Shown here piece after piece: positions 1 to 9,377 of a DNA stretch of 64,000 bases; within the stretch, counting starts at the first letter, position 1; every line of letters starts with the position of its first letter. The notes under the pieces were generated by a model. The model saw nothing but the letters and a program-made list of their open reading frames with translations, made no database searches and was not told where the DNA came from. This DNA is from Shouchella clausii (GTDB taxonomy: Bacteria; Bacillota; Bacilli; Bacillales; Bacillaceae_D), in the NCBI RefSeq assembly GCF_002250115.1, contig NZ_CP019985.1, positions 3,100,001 through 3,164,000 of the forward strand, given 5' to 3'. The position numbers and the translations under genes are program-made.

Positions 1-699
1 TATGTAACGGGGCATGTGATGATGACACTGCATATGTTACAAATGGTATTTGCTTATTTTATCGCTGTCCCGCTTTTGTTGCTAGGCATTCCACAAGCGT
101 GGTACGAGGCGGTTCGCTCAAAACTTGCTTTTAAGCCGCTTCGGCTGGTTTGGAATCCAATTTGTGCACTGCTTTTGTTTAATGGATTGTTTTCATTTTA
201 CCACGTTCCAGCAATGTTTGATATGCTCATGCAGTCGCCAGTGTTGCATAGTTTGTATGAATGGGTATTGCTTTTCACTGCGGCCCTGATGTGGTGGTTT
301 ATCTTATCACCGTTGCCAAGCTCGTACAAGCTCCCCGATTTGCGGAGGATTTTTTACATATTTGCAAACGGCTTATTGATTACTCCTGCTTGTGCATTGA
401 TCATTTTTGCTCCATCCGCTATGTATGCCACATACACAGACCCTCTTGTGTGGGCAAATGTAATGGCTTATTGTTTGCCTGGCGGGGCCGGGCCAGAACT
501 GATGTTGTCGGCATTTGGAACCCCTGAGTCCCTTTCTATTTTTGAAGCGCGAATTGATCAGCAGCTTGCTGGTGTGTTAATGAAAATTTTCCAAGAGATC
601 GTTTACGGAATCGCAATTGGCTATGTATTTAAGCAGTGGCTGAAAAAAGAAAAATTGCAAGACGGCGAACTGACGATTAGCGATGTGCCTCATTCATAA
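1..699 (+). CDS. ctaG: Cytochrome c oxidase assembly factor CtaG, 3' part
   Basis: This is the C-terminal ~232 residues of a polytopic membrane protein. The frame is open to the window edge and reads Y-V-T-G-H before the first possible GTG at 16, so the gene starts upstream. The HMLQM motif, the following LLLLGIP segment and five or six hydrophobic helices match the CtaG/DUF1404 family, whose full length is about 300 residues. CtaG is a membrane protein needed for assembly of caa3-type cytochrome c oxidase. The stop at 697-699 runs straight into a hairpin terminator, so the gene is transcriptionally separate from the arginine operon. The family assignment is good; the assembly role is taken from B. 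subtilis. Confidence 0.85.
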   Translation, partial: YVTGHVMMTLHMLQMVFAYFIAVPLLLLGIPQAWYEAVRSKLAFKPLRLVWNPICALLLFNGLFSFYHVPAMFDMLMQSPVLHSLYEWVLLFTAALMWWFILSPLPSSYKLPDLRRIFYIFANGLLITPACALIIFAPSAMYATYTDPLVWANVMAYCLPGGAGPELMLSAFGTPESLSIFEARIDQQLAGVLMKIFQEIVYGIAIGYVFKQWLKKEKLQDGELTISDVPHS

Positions 700-726
700 A
701 ACAGCTTAACAGCTGTTTTTTCTTTT
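698..726 (+). terminator. Rho-independent terminator of ctaG
   Basis: AAAACAGCT-taac-AGCTGTTTT hairpin followed by a T-rich tract; it begins inside the ctaG stop codon. Confidence 0.8.
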
Positions 727-733
727 TAGTAAA

Positions 734-779
734 ATAAAATAAAAATACAGTTGAATTTATTTTTATTCAATCATATAAT
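734..779 (+). promoter_or_regulatory. arg operon promoter with two ARG-box-like operators
   Basis: A near-consensus sigma-A promoter is visible: TTGAAT at 751-756, a 17-bp spacer and TATAAT at 774-779. Two adjacent sites resemble the 18-bp AhrC/ArgR box. One is on the plus strand at 734-751 (core AATAAAAAT then CA) and one on the minus strand at 754-771 (core TGAATAAAAAT). By my alignment they match 12 and 13 of 18 consensus positions. The operators cover the -35 and spacer, so arginine-dependent repression of argC transcription is the natural inference. Confidence 0.75.
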
Positions 780-827
780 TAAACACATCCATAAAAAAGA
801 ACGGAACCGGCTAAAGGGAGTGGGACA

Positions 828-1862
828 ATGGAAGTTGGCATTATAGGCGCGACAGGTTATAGCGGTCTTGAATTGATTCGTCTGTTGAAAAACCATCCTC
901 ATGTAACAAATATTATGCTGTATTCATCTTCGCAAAGTGGGGAAACGATCAACCGTTTGTATCCCCATTTACAAAACGAAGAATGGAAGCCGTTAAAAGA
1001 AATCGACTTAAAAAAGATTTCCGCTGAAATCGATGTGATGTTTTTAGCGACTCCTCCAGGTGTGTCCGCAGAGTGGAGTGGTCCGTTGCTTGAGGCCGGG
1101 CTGTCTGTGATTGACTTAAGTGGCGATTTGCGTTTGAGCGACCGGAGCGTTTATGAGAAATGGTATAAGCGCTCATCTGCAAAGGAGGGGCTTATAGAGC
1201 AGGCCATTTACGGTTTAAGCGAGTGGAACAAATCAACCATTAAAACTGCGAAATTGATTGCCAATCCTGGCTGTTTTCCAACGGCGGCGCTTTTAGCGCT
1301 CATACCGCTTATTCAAGCTGGTGCAATTGAGCGTGATTCGATTGTTATCGATGCAAAGTCGGGGACGTCGGGAGCTGGCAAATCGCCTACTTCGATGACG
1401 CATTTTAGTGAAACAAATGAGAATTTTAAGATCTATCAAGTTGCATCTCATAAACATACGCCAGAGATTGAGCAGCAATTGGCAAAATGGGGAGCGCAGC
1501 CACCACTGTCTTTTCAACCTCATCTCGTCCCAATGGTAAGGGGGATTATGGCGACCATTTACGCCAAGGCGGCAAAACCCCTCAGCAATGAGTGGTTAAC
1601 CGACTGCTATAACAGTGCTTATGATAATGCTCCTTTTGTACGAATAAAAGAAAATGGAACGTTTCCGGCGACAAAACATGTCTTTGGCAGCAATTATTGC
1701 GATATTGGCTTTTGTTATGACGAGAGGACGGGACGTGTCATTGTTGCTTCTGTCATTGATAATCTTATGAAAGGAGCCGCTGGCCAGGCGGTTCAAAATT
1801 TCAATCTAATGCACGGATTTGACGAAACAGCAGGGCTTGAGGCCGTGCCAATGTATCCATAA
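828..1862 (+). CDS. argC: N-acetyl-gamma-glutamyl-phosphate reductase
   Basis: This 344-residue protein catalyses the NADPH-dependent reduction of N-acetylglutamyl phosphate to the semialdehyde, the third step of arginine synthesis. The N-terminal GATGYSGLEL nucleotide-binding loop and the NPGCFPTAA motif, with catalytic Cys at residue 149, are intact. The length is typical of bacterial ArgC. The ATG at 828 follows the ribosome-binding sequence AAAGGGAGTGGGA. It is the first gene of argCJBD-carAB-argF and sits directly behind the ARG-box promoter. Its stop overlaps by one base the first in-frame ATG of the next reading frame, which indicates tight coupling to argJ. Confidence 0.97.
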   Translation: MEVGIIGATGYSGLELIRLLKNHPHVTNIMLYSSSQSGETINRLYPHLQNEEWKPLKEIDLKKISAEIDVMFLATPPGVSAEWSGPLLEAGLSVIDLSGDLRLSDRSVYEKWYKRSSAKEGLIEQAIYGLSEWNKSTIKTAKLIANPGCFPTAALLALIPLIQAGAIERDSIVIDAKSGTSGAGKSPTSMTHFSETNENFKIYQVASHKHTPEIEQQLAKWGAQPPLSFQPHLVPMVRGIMATIYAKAAKPLSNEWLTDCYNSAYDNAPFVRIKENGTFPATKHVFGSNYCDIGFCYDERTGRVIVASVIDNLMKGAAGQAVQNFNLMHGFDETAGLEAVPMYP

Positions 1863-1876
1863 TGGGGAGTGGCGAG

Positions 1877-3103
1877 ATGTTAACCAAACAGACAACAGGG
1901 CAAGCATGGAAGCAAATCAAAGGGTCGATTACCGATGTAAAAGGGTTCACGACAGCAGGCGCCCATTGTGGGCTAAAAAGAAAACGATTAGACATTGGCG
2001 CGATTTTCTGTGACGTGCCAGCCAATGCTGCTGGTGTATTTACGCTAAACCAAATTCAGGCAGCTCCGCTTAAAGTAACGAAGGAAAGCCTTGCTCATAG
2101 CAGCGGCAAACTGCAAGCAGTGCTTGTTAACAGTGGAAATGCCAATGCATGTACAGGGGCGTCAGGACTCGTGGATGCCTATGAAATGCGGGCACTGGCA
2201 GCAGCAAAATTTGCGGTTCCAGAAGAGGCGGTTGCTGTTACTTCCACAGGCGTGATCGGGGAAAAAATGCCGATGGAAAAAGTGCGCTCTGGAATTGAGG
2301 ACCTGGTCCTGTCCAAGGAGTCGACTCCGTTTGCAGAAGCAATTTTGACAACGGATACTGGAACGAAAGAAGTATGTGTGGAAGTAGTGATTGATCAAAA
2401 GACAGTACGGATTGCCGGTGTTGCCAAAGGATCAGGCATGATTCATCCAAATATGGCGACAATGCTTGGTTTTATTACAACTGATGCGAATGTCGAGCCT
2501 GCCGCATTAAAACGGGCGCTAGCCAAGGCCACGGATGAGACGTTCAACCGTATTACTGTAGACGGGGACACGTCAACAAATGACATGGTTCTTGTGCTCG
2601 CTTCTGGTCTTGCCGATAATCAACCTTTAGATGAAACGCACCCTGAATGGGCGAATTTTTATGGCGCTTTGTCTGCATGCGCAGAAAGTTTGGCAAAAAA
2701 AATTGCCAAAGACGGAGAAGGAGCGACGAAATTAATCGAAGTTCAAGTAACTGGGGCTGTTAGTGATGAAGAAGCAGGCAAAGTCGCTAAAGCGATTGTT
2801 GGATCGGACTTAGTGAAAACGGCTGTTTACGGCAAAGACGGCAACTGGGGCCGAATCATTTGTGCTATTGGCTATAGCGGCTGCACGCTTGACCCGGACA
2901 CGATCGACATCGCGATTGGCCCTTACGAAACGCTTGTGCAAAGTGAACCTGTTGTTGTAGACGATACCGCTATTAGCAAGTATATGGAAGCCGAAACGAT
3001 CGTCATCAAGGCTGATCTCCACCAAGGGCAAGGCGTCGGCAAAGCATGGGGCTGTGACTTAACATACGATTACGTCCGCATCAATGCAGGATACCGGACA
3101 TAA
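1877..3103 (+). CDS. argJ: Bifunctional ornithine acetyltransferase / N-acetylglutamate synthase
   Basis: ArgJ transfers the acetyl group of N-acetylornithine to glutamate and can also acetylate glutamate from acetyl-CoA, closing the cyclic arginine pathway. The self-cleavage motif is visible in HPNMATMLG, with Thr195 as the expected new N-terminus of the beta chain, so the precursor should split into two chains. I chose the ATG at 1877 (408 residues) because GGGGAG at 1864-1869 sits seven bases upstream and the protein then aligns with the usual ArgJ N-terminus. An ATG at 1862, overlapping the argC stop, would add five residues. The gene is followed 11 bp later by argB. Confidence 0.95.
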   Translation: MLTKQTTGQAWKQIKGSITDVKGFTTAGAHCGLKRKRLDIGAIFCDVPANAAGVFTLNQIQAAPLKVTKESLAHSSGKLQAVLVNSGNANACTGASGLVDAYEMRALAAAKFAVPEEAVAVTSTGVIGEKMPMEKVRSGIEDLVLSKESTPFAEAILTTDTGTKEVCVEVVIDQKTVRIAGVAKGSGMIHPNMATMLGFITTDANVEPAALKRALAKATDETFNRITVDGDTSTNDMVLVLASGLADNQPLDETHPEWANFYGALSACAESLAKKIAKDGEGATKLIEVQVTGAVSDEEAGKVAKAIVGSDLVKTAVYGKDGNWGRIICAIGYSGCTLDPDTIDIAIGPYETLVQSEPVVVDDTAISKYMEAETIVIKADLHQGQGVGKAWGCDLTYDYVRINAGYRT

Positions 3104-3114
3104 GGAGGCGCCTT

Positions 3115-3888
3115 ATGGCAACAGTGGTAATCAAAATAGGGGGAAGCACCCTTGAAGCGTTAGAGGAAGGATTTTATAAGGGAGTTGTTAAACGGGCTAG
3201 CCTAGGCGACAAGATCATGATTGTTCACGGGGGCGGGCCAGCGATTAACAATCTCTTACAAGCGATGGCGGTAGAATCACAGTTTGTGAACGGCTTGCGT
3301 AAAACAACGGCAGGAGTATTAACAGCCGCAGAAGCAGCCTTATCCGGGCAAATCAACAAACAGCTCGTCCGCTCTCTTTATCGGGCAGGCGGGAAAGCCG
3401 TTGGCTTATCCGGCAGTGACGGACATTTATTGAAAACAACTCCAATTGACGCCGACAAACTAGGGTTTGTCGGCGCGGTCGAGTCCGTGAACATTGACTT
3501 GCTTTTCAATGTTGCTAAAGCTGGCTACATACCGGTTATTGCACCGATTGGGATGGATGAAAACTATCAATCGTACAACATCAATGCAGATACTGCGGCT
3601 GCTGCGGTCGCTAAAGCGAGCAAAGCGGAGGAGCTCGTATTCGTCACTGATGTAGACGGTGTCCAAAAAGACGGGAAAGTCATTGAGGAAATGGATGAGG
3701 TTTTGGCCAAGCGCTATATAGAAGAGGGCGTTATCTATGGAGGAATGGTGCCAAAAGTGAACGCATGTTTAGACAGTTTAAGCGGGGCATTGACGAAAGC
3801 ACGGATTGTCAGCGGCAAAAAGGCGTATCACCCTTCCGCAGGGACGGCGATTGTCAAACCAAGTAACGTCCTTACATCGGGCGCTTAA
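3115..3888 (+). CDS. argB: Acetylglutamate kinase
   Basis: This 257-residue amino-acid kinase phosphorylates N-acetylglutamate, the committed step in many bacteria. The start VVIKIGGST and the segment MIVHGGGPAINN are the phosphate-binding and substrate-binding glycine-rich loops of the family. A later VTDVDGV motif lines the nucleotide site. It lacks the N-terminal helix that marks the hexameric, arginine-feedback-inhibited form. This suggests a dimeric enzyme without direct arginine inhibition, an inference from length only. The ATG at 3115 has GGAGGCG just upstream. It lies within the arg operon, 11 bp after argJ and 14 bp before argD. Confidence 0.96.
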   Translation: MATVVIKIGGSTLEALEEGFYKGVVKRASLGDKIMIVHGGGPAINNLLQAMAVESQFVNGLRKTTAGVLTAAEAALSGQINKQLVRSLYRAGGKAVGLSGSDGHLLKTTPIDADKLGFVGAVESVNIDLLFNVAKAGYIPVIAPIGMDENYQSYNINADTAAAAVAKASKAEELVFVTDVDGVQKDGKVIEEMDEVLAKRYIEEGVIYGGMVPKVNACLDSLSGALTKARIVSGKKAYHPSAGTAIVKPSNVLTSGA

Positions 3889-3902
3889 AGAAAGGAAGAG
3901 CA

Positions 3903-5072
3903 ATGGTGAGCTATTTATTCCCAACCTATTCTAAAAAAAGCCTCTGTATTAAGGAAGGACGAGGGGCATGGCTGCAAACAGAAGACGGAAAAGATTATCT
4001 TGATTTTATGGCCGGCATTGCCGTTTGCAATTTGGGGCACCGCCACCCTAAAGTCGTAGCGGCGCTCCATCAGCAAGTCGACCGCCTTTGGCACGCATCG
4101 AACCTCTTTCACTATGATGTCCAGGAAGAGGCGGCAAGGCAATTGGTACAGGCAAGTGCATGTGATTATGTGTTTTTCACGAACAGCGGCACAGAAGCGA
4201 ATGAAGCGGCGATTAAGCTAGCCCGCAAAGCGACTGGAAAAAACCATATTGTATCGATGAAACAATCTTTCCATGGCCGGACACTTGGAAGCATGGCCGC
4301 AACAGGGCAAGACGGGATTAAAAGCGGTTTCGGGCCAATGCTGCAGTCCTTTTCGTATGCTCAGTTTAACGATATGGCTTCCTTGCATGAAGCGGTCACC
4401 GATGAAACAGCAGCGATTATGGTAGAAATCGTTCAAGGCGAGGGAGGCGTCCATGTCATGACAGCGTCTTTTGCCGAAGCGATGGTGGCCCTTTGCAAGG
4501 AACAGAATTTGCTGCTCATTGTCGATGAGATTCAAACGGGCATGGGACGTACCGGCAAACTGTTTGCCTATGAACATTACGGCCTTGAGCCAGATATCGT
4601 GACTGTTGCGAAAGGGCTAGGCAACGGCTTTCCAATTGGAGCGATGCTTGGCAAGGCGTCTTTAAAAGAAGCGTTTGGCATAGGCAGCCACGGTTCTACG
4701 TTTGGCGGCAACCCTTTAGCAGCTGCAACGGCAATAGCGGTCTTAGCCGAATTAAGCGCAGACGGCTTCTTGCCAGAAGTGGAAGAGAAGGCGGAGCGTT
4801 TTGTTGCTTACTTAAAAGGGGAGCTAAGTGGCATTGCAATCGTTAAAGACATACGCCACAAAGGTTTTTTGATTGGCATTGAAACAGCGATACCGGCACT
4901 GGATTTAATTGCAGCGTGTGAGCAACAAGGTTTGCTGCTGCTTCCTGCAGGCAGTCATGTGACACGGCTGTTGCCGCCGCTTACCGTGTCTGAAAGCGAA
5001 TGGCGCCAAGCTGTGGCGATCATCAAACAAGCGGCAACGATCTATGAACGAGAGAACAGCTTTTCCTCTTAA
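3903..5072 (+). CDS. argD: Acetylornithine aminotransferase
   Basis: This 389-residue class III PLP-dependent transaminase converts N-acetylglutamate semialdehyde to N-acetylornithine with glutamate as amino donor. The family signature is clear: NSGTEANEAAIKLAR near residue 98, FHGRTLGSMAATG, DEIQTGMGRTG, and the Schiff-base lysine in VAKGLGNGFPIGA near residue 240. The ATG at 3903 follows AAAGGAAGAG. The gene ends 79 bp before carA. That gap is the largest inside the operon and holds an ARG-box-like sequence, so carAB-argF may also have an internal promoter. Confidence 0.96.
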   Translation: MVSYLFPTYSKKSLCIKEGRGAWLQTEDGKDYLDFMAGIAVCNLGHRHPKVVAALHQQVDRLWHASNLFHYDVQEEAARQLVQASACDYVFFTNSGTEANEAAIKLARKATGKNHIVSMKQSFHGRTLGSMAATGQDGIKSGFGPMLQSFSYAQFNDMASLHEAVTDETAAIMVEIVQGEGGVHVMTASFAEAMVALCKEQNLLLIVDEIQTGMGRTGKLFAYEHYGLEPDIVTVAKGLGNGFPIGAMLGKASLKEAFGIGSHGSTFGGNPLAAATAIAVLAELSADGFLPEVEEKAERFVAYLKGELSGIAIVKDIRHKGFLIGIETAIPALDLIAACEQQGLLLLPAGSHVTRLLPPLTVSESEWRQAVAIIKQAATIYERENSFSS

Positions 5073-5097
5073 AAAAAGAGGGATTGCTGCGCATATG

Positions 5098-5115
5098 AAT
5101 GAATTTTTATAACTT
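5098..5115 (-). promoter_or_regulatory. Internal ARG-box-like site before carA
   Basis: On the minus strand this stretch reads with the core ATAAAAATTCA and matches 13 of 18 positions of the ARG-box consensus, as good as the sites upstream of argC. It lies in the argD-carA gap, overlapping an A/T-rich region with a weak promoter-like TAGAAT at 5119-5124. AhrC/ArgR binding is inferred; the box is A/T-rich, so chance similarity is possible. Confidence 0.4.
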
Positions 5116-5151
5116 ATATAGAATAAATATGAATTTTGGGGTGGTGAGCGG

Positions 5152-6234
5152 ATGAAAGGCTCGATCGTATTGGAAACGGGAGAAACATTTGTAGGTAACT
5201 GGCATGGTGAACCTAAGCAAGTCGAAGGCGAAATTGTCTTCTTTACTGGCATGACAGGTTATCAAGAAGTGATAACCGATCCGTCATTTAAAGGACAAAT
5301 CGTCGTGTTTACGTACCCGTTAATCGGAAATTATGGCGTTAATGAGAGTGATTTTGAAAGCAGCAAGCCGCAAGTCGAAGGCGTCATTGTTTGCGAAGCT
5401 GCCAGTGACCCATCACATTGGAAAATGAAAAAAAGCGTTGTCGACTATTTAAGTGAACACCGCATTCCTTATATGTCAGGGGTAGATACACGGGCAATTG
5501 TGAAACGAATTCGCCAACATGGAGACATGCGTGCAGTATTAACGACTGATTCCCGAAATGCCAATGTCCAGGAGACGAGGCTTTTGTCTGATAAGTTTGT
5601 TGTTGCCGATGTGAGCGTCACAGAACCCGTCGTTTACAACGCCACAGGCACAACCCACATTGCCGTACTAGACTATGGCTGTAAACAATCAATCATCCGT
5701 TCACTTGTCAAAAAAGGTGCGAAAGTGACGCAGCTGCCATACAACACAGATTTTGCTGTGCTCGAAGCACTCAAACCGGACGGTGTCCTCCTCTCAAATG
5801 GACCTGGAAATCCAAAGCAGCTGCAAGCATTGTTGCCAGACATTAAAAAGGTAGCGGAAACGTTTCCGACGTTAGGAATCTGCTTAGGCCACCAGTTGCT
5901 TGCATTGGCCTATGGAGGGGATACACAAAAGCTCCGATTCGGCCATCGCGGCGCAAACCAGCCGGTGCTTGACAGCTGCACAGGGCGTGTGTGTATGACG
6001 TCGCAAAACCATAGTTATGTAGTGACGGAAGAATCGCTTGCTTCATCGATCCTTGAGCCTCGTTTTTACAACATTAATGATCGATCGATAGAAGGCCTCG
6101 TTCATCCGAAACGGCCAGTAATGAGCATCCAGTTTCATCCGGAAGCAAGCCCAGGTCCAGTCGATTCGACTGAAATTTTTGATGCGTTTTTGGCGCCGCT
6201 TTTAAGCAAAGGGAGAGATCACCAATATGCGTAA
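5152..6234 (+). CDS. carA: Carbamoyl-phosphate synthase small subunit (arginine-type)
   Basis: This 360-residue glutaminase subunit releases ammonia from glutamine and passes it to CarB for carbamoyl phosphate synthesis. The class I amidotransferase triad is intact: nucleophile Cys244 in GICLGHQ, and His329 and Glu331 in QFHPEAS. Its position between argD and argF marks it as the arginine-dedicated enzyme rather than the pyrimidine one, which Bacillaceae usually encode separately in the pyr operon. The ATG at 5152 follows GGGGTGGTGAGCGG. The last codons overlap carB by 8 bp, which implies translational coupling of the two subunits. Confidence 0.95.
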   Translation: MKGSIVLETGETFVGNWHGEPKQVEGEIVFFTGMTGYQEVITDPSFKGQIVVFTYPLIGNYGVNESDFESSKPQVEGVIVCEAASDPSHWKMKKSVVDYLSEHRIPYMSGVDTRAIVKRIRQHGDMRAVLTTDSRNANVQETRLLSDKFVVADVSVTEPVVYNATGTTHIAVLDYGCKQSIIRSLVKKGAKVTQLPYNTDFAVLEALKPDGVLLSNGPGNPKQLQALLPDIKKVAETFPTLGICLGHQLLALAYGGDTQKLRFGHRGANQPVLDSCTGRVCMTSQNHSYVVTEESLASSILEPRFYNINDRSIEGLVHPKRPVMSIQFHPEASPGPVDSTEIFDAFLAPLLSKGRDHQYA

Positions 6235-9200
6235 ACCACACATCAAGACGGTCCTTGTCATTGGTTCAGGGCCAATTGTCATCGGCCAGGCAGCAGAATT
6301 TGATTATTCCGGCACGCAAGGTTGCTTAGCGTTAAAAGAAGAAGGCATCCGTGTGGTGTTGTTAAACCCAAACCCAGCAACGGTCATGACCGATGATTCA
6401 TGTGCGGATACGGTGTATTTTGAGCCGTTGTCGGTGGAGACGGTTGTCAACATTTTCAAGAGGGAGAAACCTGACGGGCTGTTGGCGACGCTAGGTGGGC
6501 AAACAGGTTTAAATCTCGCCTTGAAGCTTCATGAACAAGGCTTGCTCGCTGCCTATGGCGTCGAACTGCTAGGCACGCCAATTGAATCGATCCAAAAAGG
6601 GGAAGACCGTGAGCAATTTCGGGCTTTAATGCATCAATTAAACGAGCCGGTGCCTGATAGTGAAATTGTCCATAGTGCGTCTGAAGCGCTTCGCTTTGCT
6701 GAACAAGCTGGCTACCCGATCATTGTCCGTCCAGCTTATACGCTTGGTGGGGCAGGGGGCGGAATTGCCGATTGTGAAAAAGAGTTGAAAGCAATCGTAG
6801 AAAATGGCCTTGCCCAAAGCCCGATTAGCCAATGTTTGATTGAAAAAAGCATCGCTGGCTTTAAAGAAATTGAATATGAAGTGATGCGTGATGAAAACGA
6901 CACGTGCATTACGGTTTGTAACATGGAGAACATTGATCCTGTCGGCATTCATACCGGCGATTCCATTGTCGTAGCGCCATCGCAAACTCTTACCGACAAA
7001 GACTATCAAATGCTCCGTGCCGCGTCTTTAAAAATAATTCGCGCTTTAGGGATCATTGGCGGCTGCAATATTCAATTTGCCCTTGACCCGAACAGCGACC
7101 GTTACTATTTAATCGAAGTCAACCCTCGTGTCAGCAGGTCGTCGGCACTTGCTTCAAAAGCAACTGGCTATCCGATCGCGCGGATGGCGGCAAAACTGTC
7201 AATTGGCTACTATTTACATGAATTGAAAAATCCGGTGACTGGCTATACATACGCCAGTTTTGAACCTAGCTTGGATTACTGCATTGTCAAATTCCCGCGC
7301 TGGCCATTTGATAAATTTTTTACCGCTAACCGCAAGCTTGGTACGCAAATGAAAGCAACTGGTGAAGTGATGGCGATTGAACGTTCATTTGAAGCAGCTG
7401 TCCAAAAAGCGATTCGCTCCTTGGAAATTGATGTAGCCGGCTTGGAAATGCCGGTGCTCAGCGGCAGTGGGGAAAAGGAGCTTTGGCAGCACGTCCTCCA
7501 AGCGGACGACGCTAGGTTATTTGCGCTATTTGAACTCTTGCGCCGTGGTGAAACGTGTGCCAACCTCCATGAGAAAACAAACATAGATATGTTTTTCTTG
7601 AAGAAGTTTGAAAAGCTGGTGCACTTAGAAAAAGAAACAAAGCAGCTATCGCTCGAATTCATTTCAAAAGAAGCGCTGCATCAGTTAAAAATCGCAGGTT
7701 TTTCGGATGAAGCGATCGCCCGTTACTTAGGGGCGCCAAAGGAAAAAGTGACAGCGAAACGGATCGATTGGGGAATAAAGCCAGCTTATAAAATGGTTGA
7801 CACATGCGCTGCTGAATTTGAAGCGGCAACTCCTTATTTTTATTCGAGTTATTGCGGAGAAAACGAAGCCATGCCGAGTGCGCAAAAAAAGGTGCTCATT
7901 ATCGGCTCAGGACCAATCCGGATCGGCCAAGGGATTGAGTTTGATTATTGTTCAGTTCATGGCGCTAAAGCCGTTCGCAAACAAGGCTATGAAGCAATCA
8001 TTATGAATAACAATCCTGAAACGGTAAGCACCGATTATGCCACCGCAGATAGACTATACTTTGAGCCACTCTCTTTTGAAGATGTATACGCCGTTTGCGC
8101 GTTGGAACAGCCAGAAGGCGTCATTGTTACATTAGGCGGGCAAACAGGAATTAAATTAGTGCAGGAGCTTGAGGAAGCTGGCCTCCCTGTGCTTGGCGTA
8201 TCTGCTGATACGATTGACATGCTTGAAGACAGAGAACGTTTTTATTCATTTATGAACAACATTGGCGTCCCCCATATTCCTGGCGAAACAGCCAATGATT
8301 TGGAAGACGCCTGCTGCCGTGCTAAGGCAACGGACTATCCAGTACTTCTTCGCCCTTCTTATGTGATTGGTGGGCAAGGGATGGCGCTTGTTTCTAGTGA
8401 AACGGAACTGACTTCTTATTTACAAAACCATGAGTACAGCGGGTTGTTTCCATTATTGATTGACCATTTTATTGAAGGGATTGAAGTCGATGTCGATGTA
8501 TTAACCGACGGCAAATCAATCCGAATAGCCGGCATGTTTGAACATGTTGAAAAAGCGGGTGTCCATTCAGGCGACAGTACAGCCGTTACACCGCCCCATA
8601 CTTTATCGGCGTCTATGTTGGCCCAATTGGAAGAAGCGGCGAAAAAAATAGCGACTGGCATTCACTTTCGTGGCCTCTTTAATATTCAATTTGTTGTTGC
8701 CGGCGACCGCTATTATGTGATTGAAGTCAATCCTCGGGCATCACGGACAGTACCGCTGCTTGCCAAAATTTACGGGGAGCCATTTGTCGAACAAGCAGTG
8801 AAGCTTATGCTAGGCTGTTCCATTAATGAGCTGGATCCACCGAAAAAACAAGGCGATTTTGTTGCCGTAAAAGCGCCGGTATTTTCATACAGCAAGCTAG
8901 CAGGGCTCGATCCACTTCTTGGCGCGGAAATGAAGTCGACTGGAGAGCTGCTCATGATTGGTGAAAGTGTAGAAGAAGCGTTTGCCAAAGTGTTTGCTCC
9001 TTTTGAAGAACCAATCTCTTTGTATAAACCAAGAGAAGAGAAATCGGTTTTTGTGGATCTTGCGGATGAGCATAAGCACGATTTTTCTGAGATTTTGCAG
9101 AAACTGGAACAAGTAGGGTGTACGTTAGTAAAAGACGATTTTGCCAAGTGGCTAGAAAGCCCCCATGCGTGTGCGTTAATCAGCGTGCCGCCTCTTGGGA

Positions 9201-9376
9201 AGCGTAACGGAGCAAATATGCGAATGGCGGCACTGGCCAAACAATTGACCGTGATCTCAGCAAAAGAGACGGCCACAGCAATGCTTGCTTATTTTGAGCA
9301 ATCGAAAAAAAGCTGCAAGCCAATCCAAGAATGGCATCGCTTGCGAAAAACGGAAATGGCAGGGGAGACGAATTAA
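6227..9376 (+). CDS. carB: Carbamoyl-phosphate synthase large subunit (arginine-type)
   Basis: This 1049-residue ATP-dependent subunit makes carbamoyl phosphate from bicarbonate, ammonia and two ATP. The internal duplication typical of CarB is plain. GSGPIVIGQAAEFDYSGTQ near the N-terminus is repeated as GSGPIRIGQGIEFDYCS near residue 560, and each half has a GGQTG loop and an EVNPR ATP-grasp motif. The C-terminal allosteric domain (roughly the last 120 residues) is short and divergent, as in arginine-specific Bacillus enzymes. It overlaps carA by 8 bp, and argF begins one base after its stop. Confidence 0.95.
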   Translation: MRKPHIKTVLVIGSGPIVIGQAAEFDYSGTQGCLALKEEGIRVVLLNPNPATVMTDDSCADTVYFEPLSVETVVNIFKREKPDGLLATLGGQTGLNLALKLHEQGLLAAYGVELLGTPIESIQKGEDREQFRALMHQLNEPVPDSEIVHSASEALRFAEQAGYPIIVRPAYTLGGAGGGIADCEKELKAIVENGLAQSPISQCLIEKSIAGFKEIEYEVMRDENDTCITVCNMENIDPVGIHTGDSIVVAPSQTLTDKDYQMLRAASLKIIRALGIIGGCNIQFALDPNSDRYYLIEVNPRVSRSSALASKATGYPIARMAAKLSIGYYLHELKNPVTGYTYASFEPSLDYCIVKFPRWPFDKFFTANRKLGTQMKATGEVMAIERSFEAAVQKAIRSLEIDVAGLEMPVLSGSGEKELWQHVLQADDARLFALFELLRRGETCANLHEKTNIDMFFLKKFEKLVHLEKETKQLSLEFISKEALHQLKIAGFSDEAIARYLGAPKEKVTAKRIDWGIKPAYKMVDTCAAEFEAATPYFYSSYCGENEAMPSAQKKVLIIGSGPIRIGQGIEFDYCSVHGAKAVRKQGYEAIIMNNNPETVSTDYATADRLYFEPLSFEDVYAVCALEQPEGVIVTLGGQTGIKLVQELEEAGLPVLGVSADTIDMLEDRERFYSFMNNIGVPHIPGETANDLEDACCRAKATDYPVLLRPSYVIGGQGMALVSSETELTSYLQNHEYSGLFPLLIDHFIEGIEVDVDVLTDGKSIRIAGMFEHVEKAGVHSGDSTAVTPPHTLSASMLAQLEEAAKKIATGIHFRGLFNIQFVVAGDRYYVIEVNPRASRTVPLLAKIYGEPFVEQAVKLMLGCSINELDPPKKQGDFVAVKAPVFSYSKLAGLDPLLGAEMKSTGELLMIGESVEEAFAKVFAPFEEPISLYKPREEKSVFVDLADEHKHDFSEILQKLEQVGCTLVKDDFAKWLESPHACALISVPPLGKRNGANMRMAALAKQLTVISAKETATAMLAYFEQSKKSCKPIQEWHRLRKTEMAGETN

Positions 9377-9377
9377 T

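Noticed and set aside
6638-9276. Minus-strand ORFs of 123, 128 and 168 aa inside carB
   Set aside because: Ser/Phe-rich shadow frames opposite a fully conserved carB; no ribosome sites.
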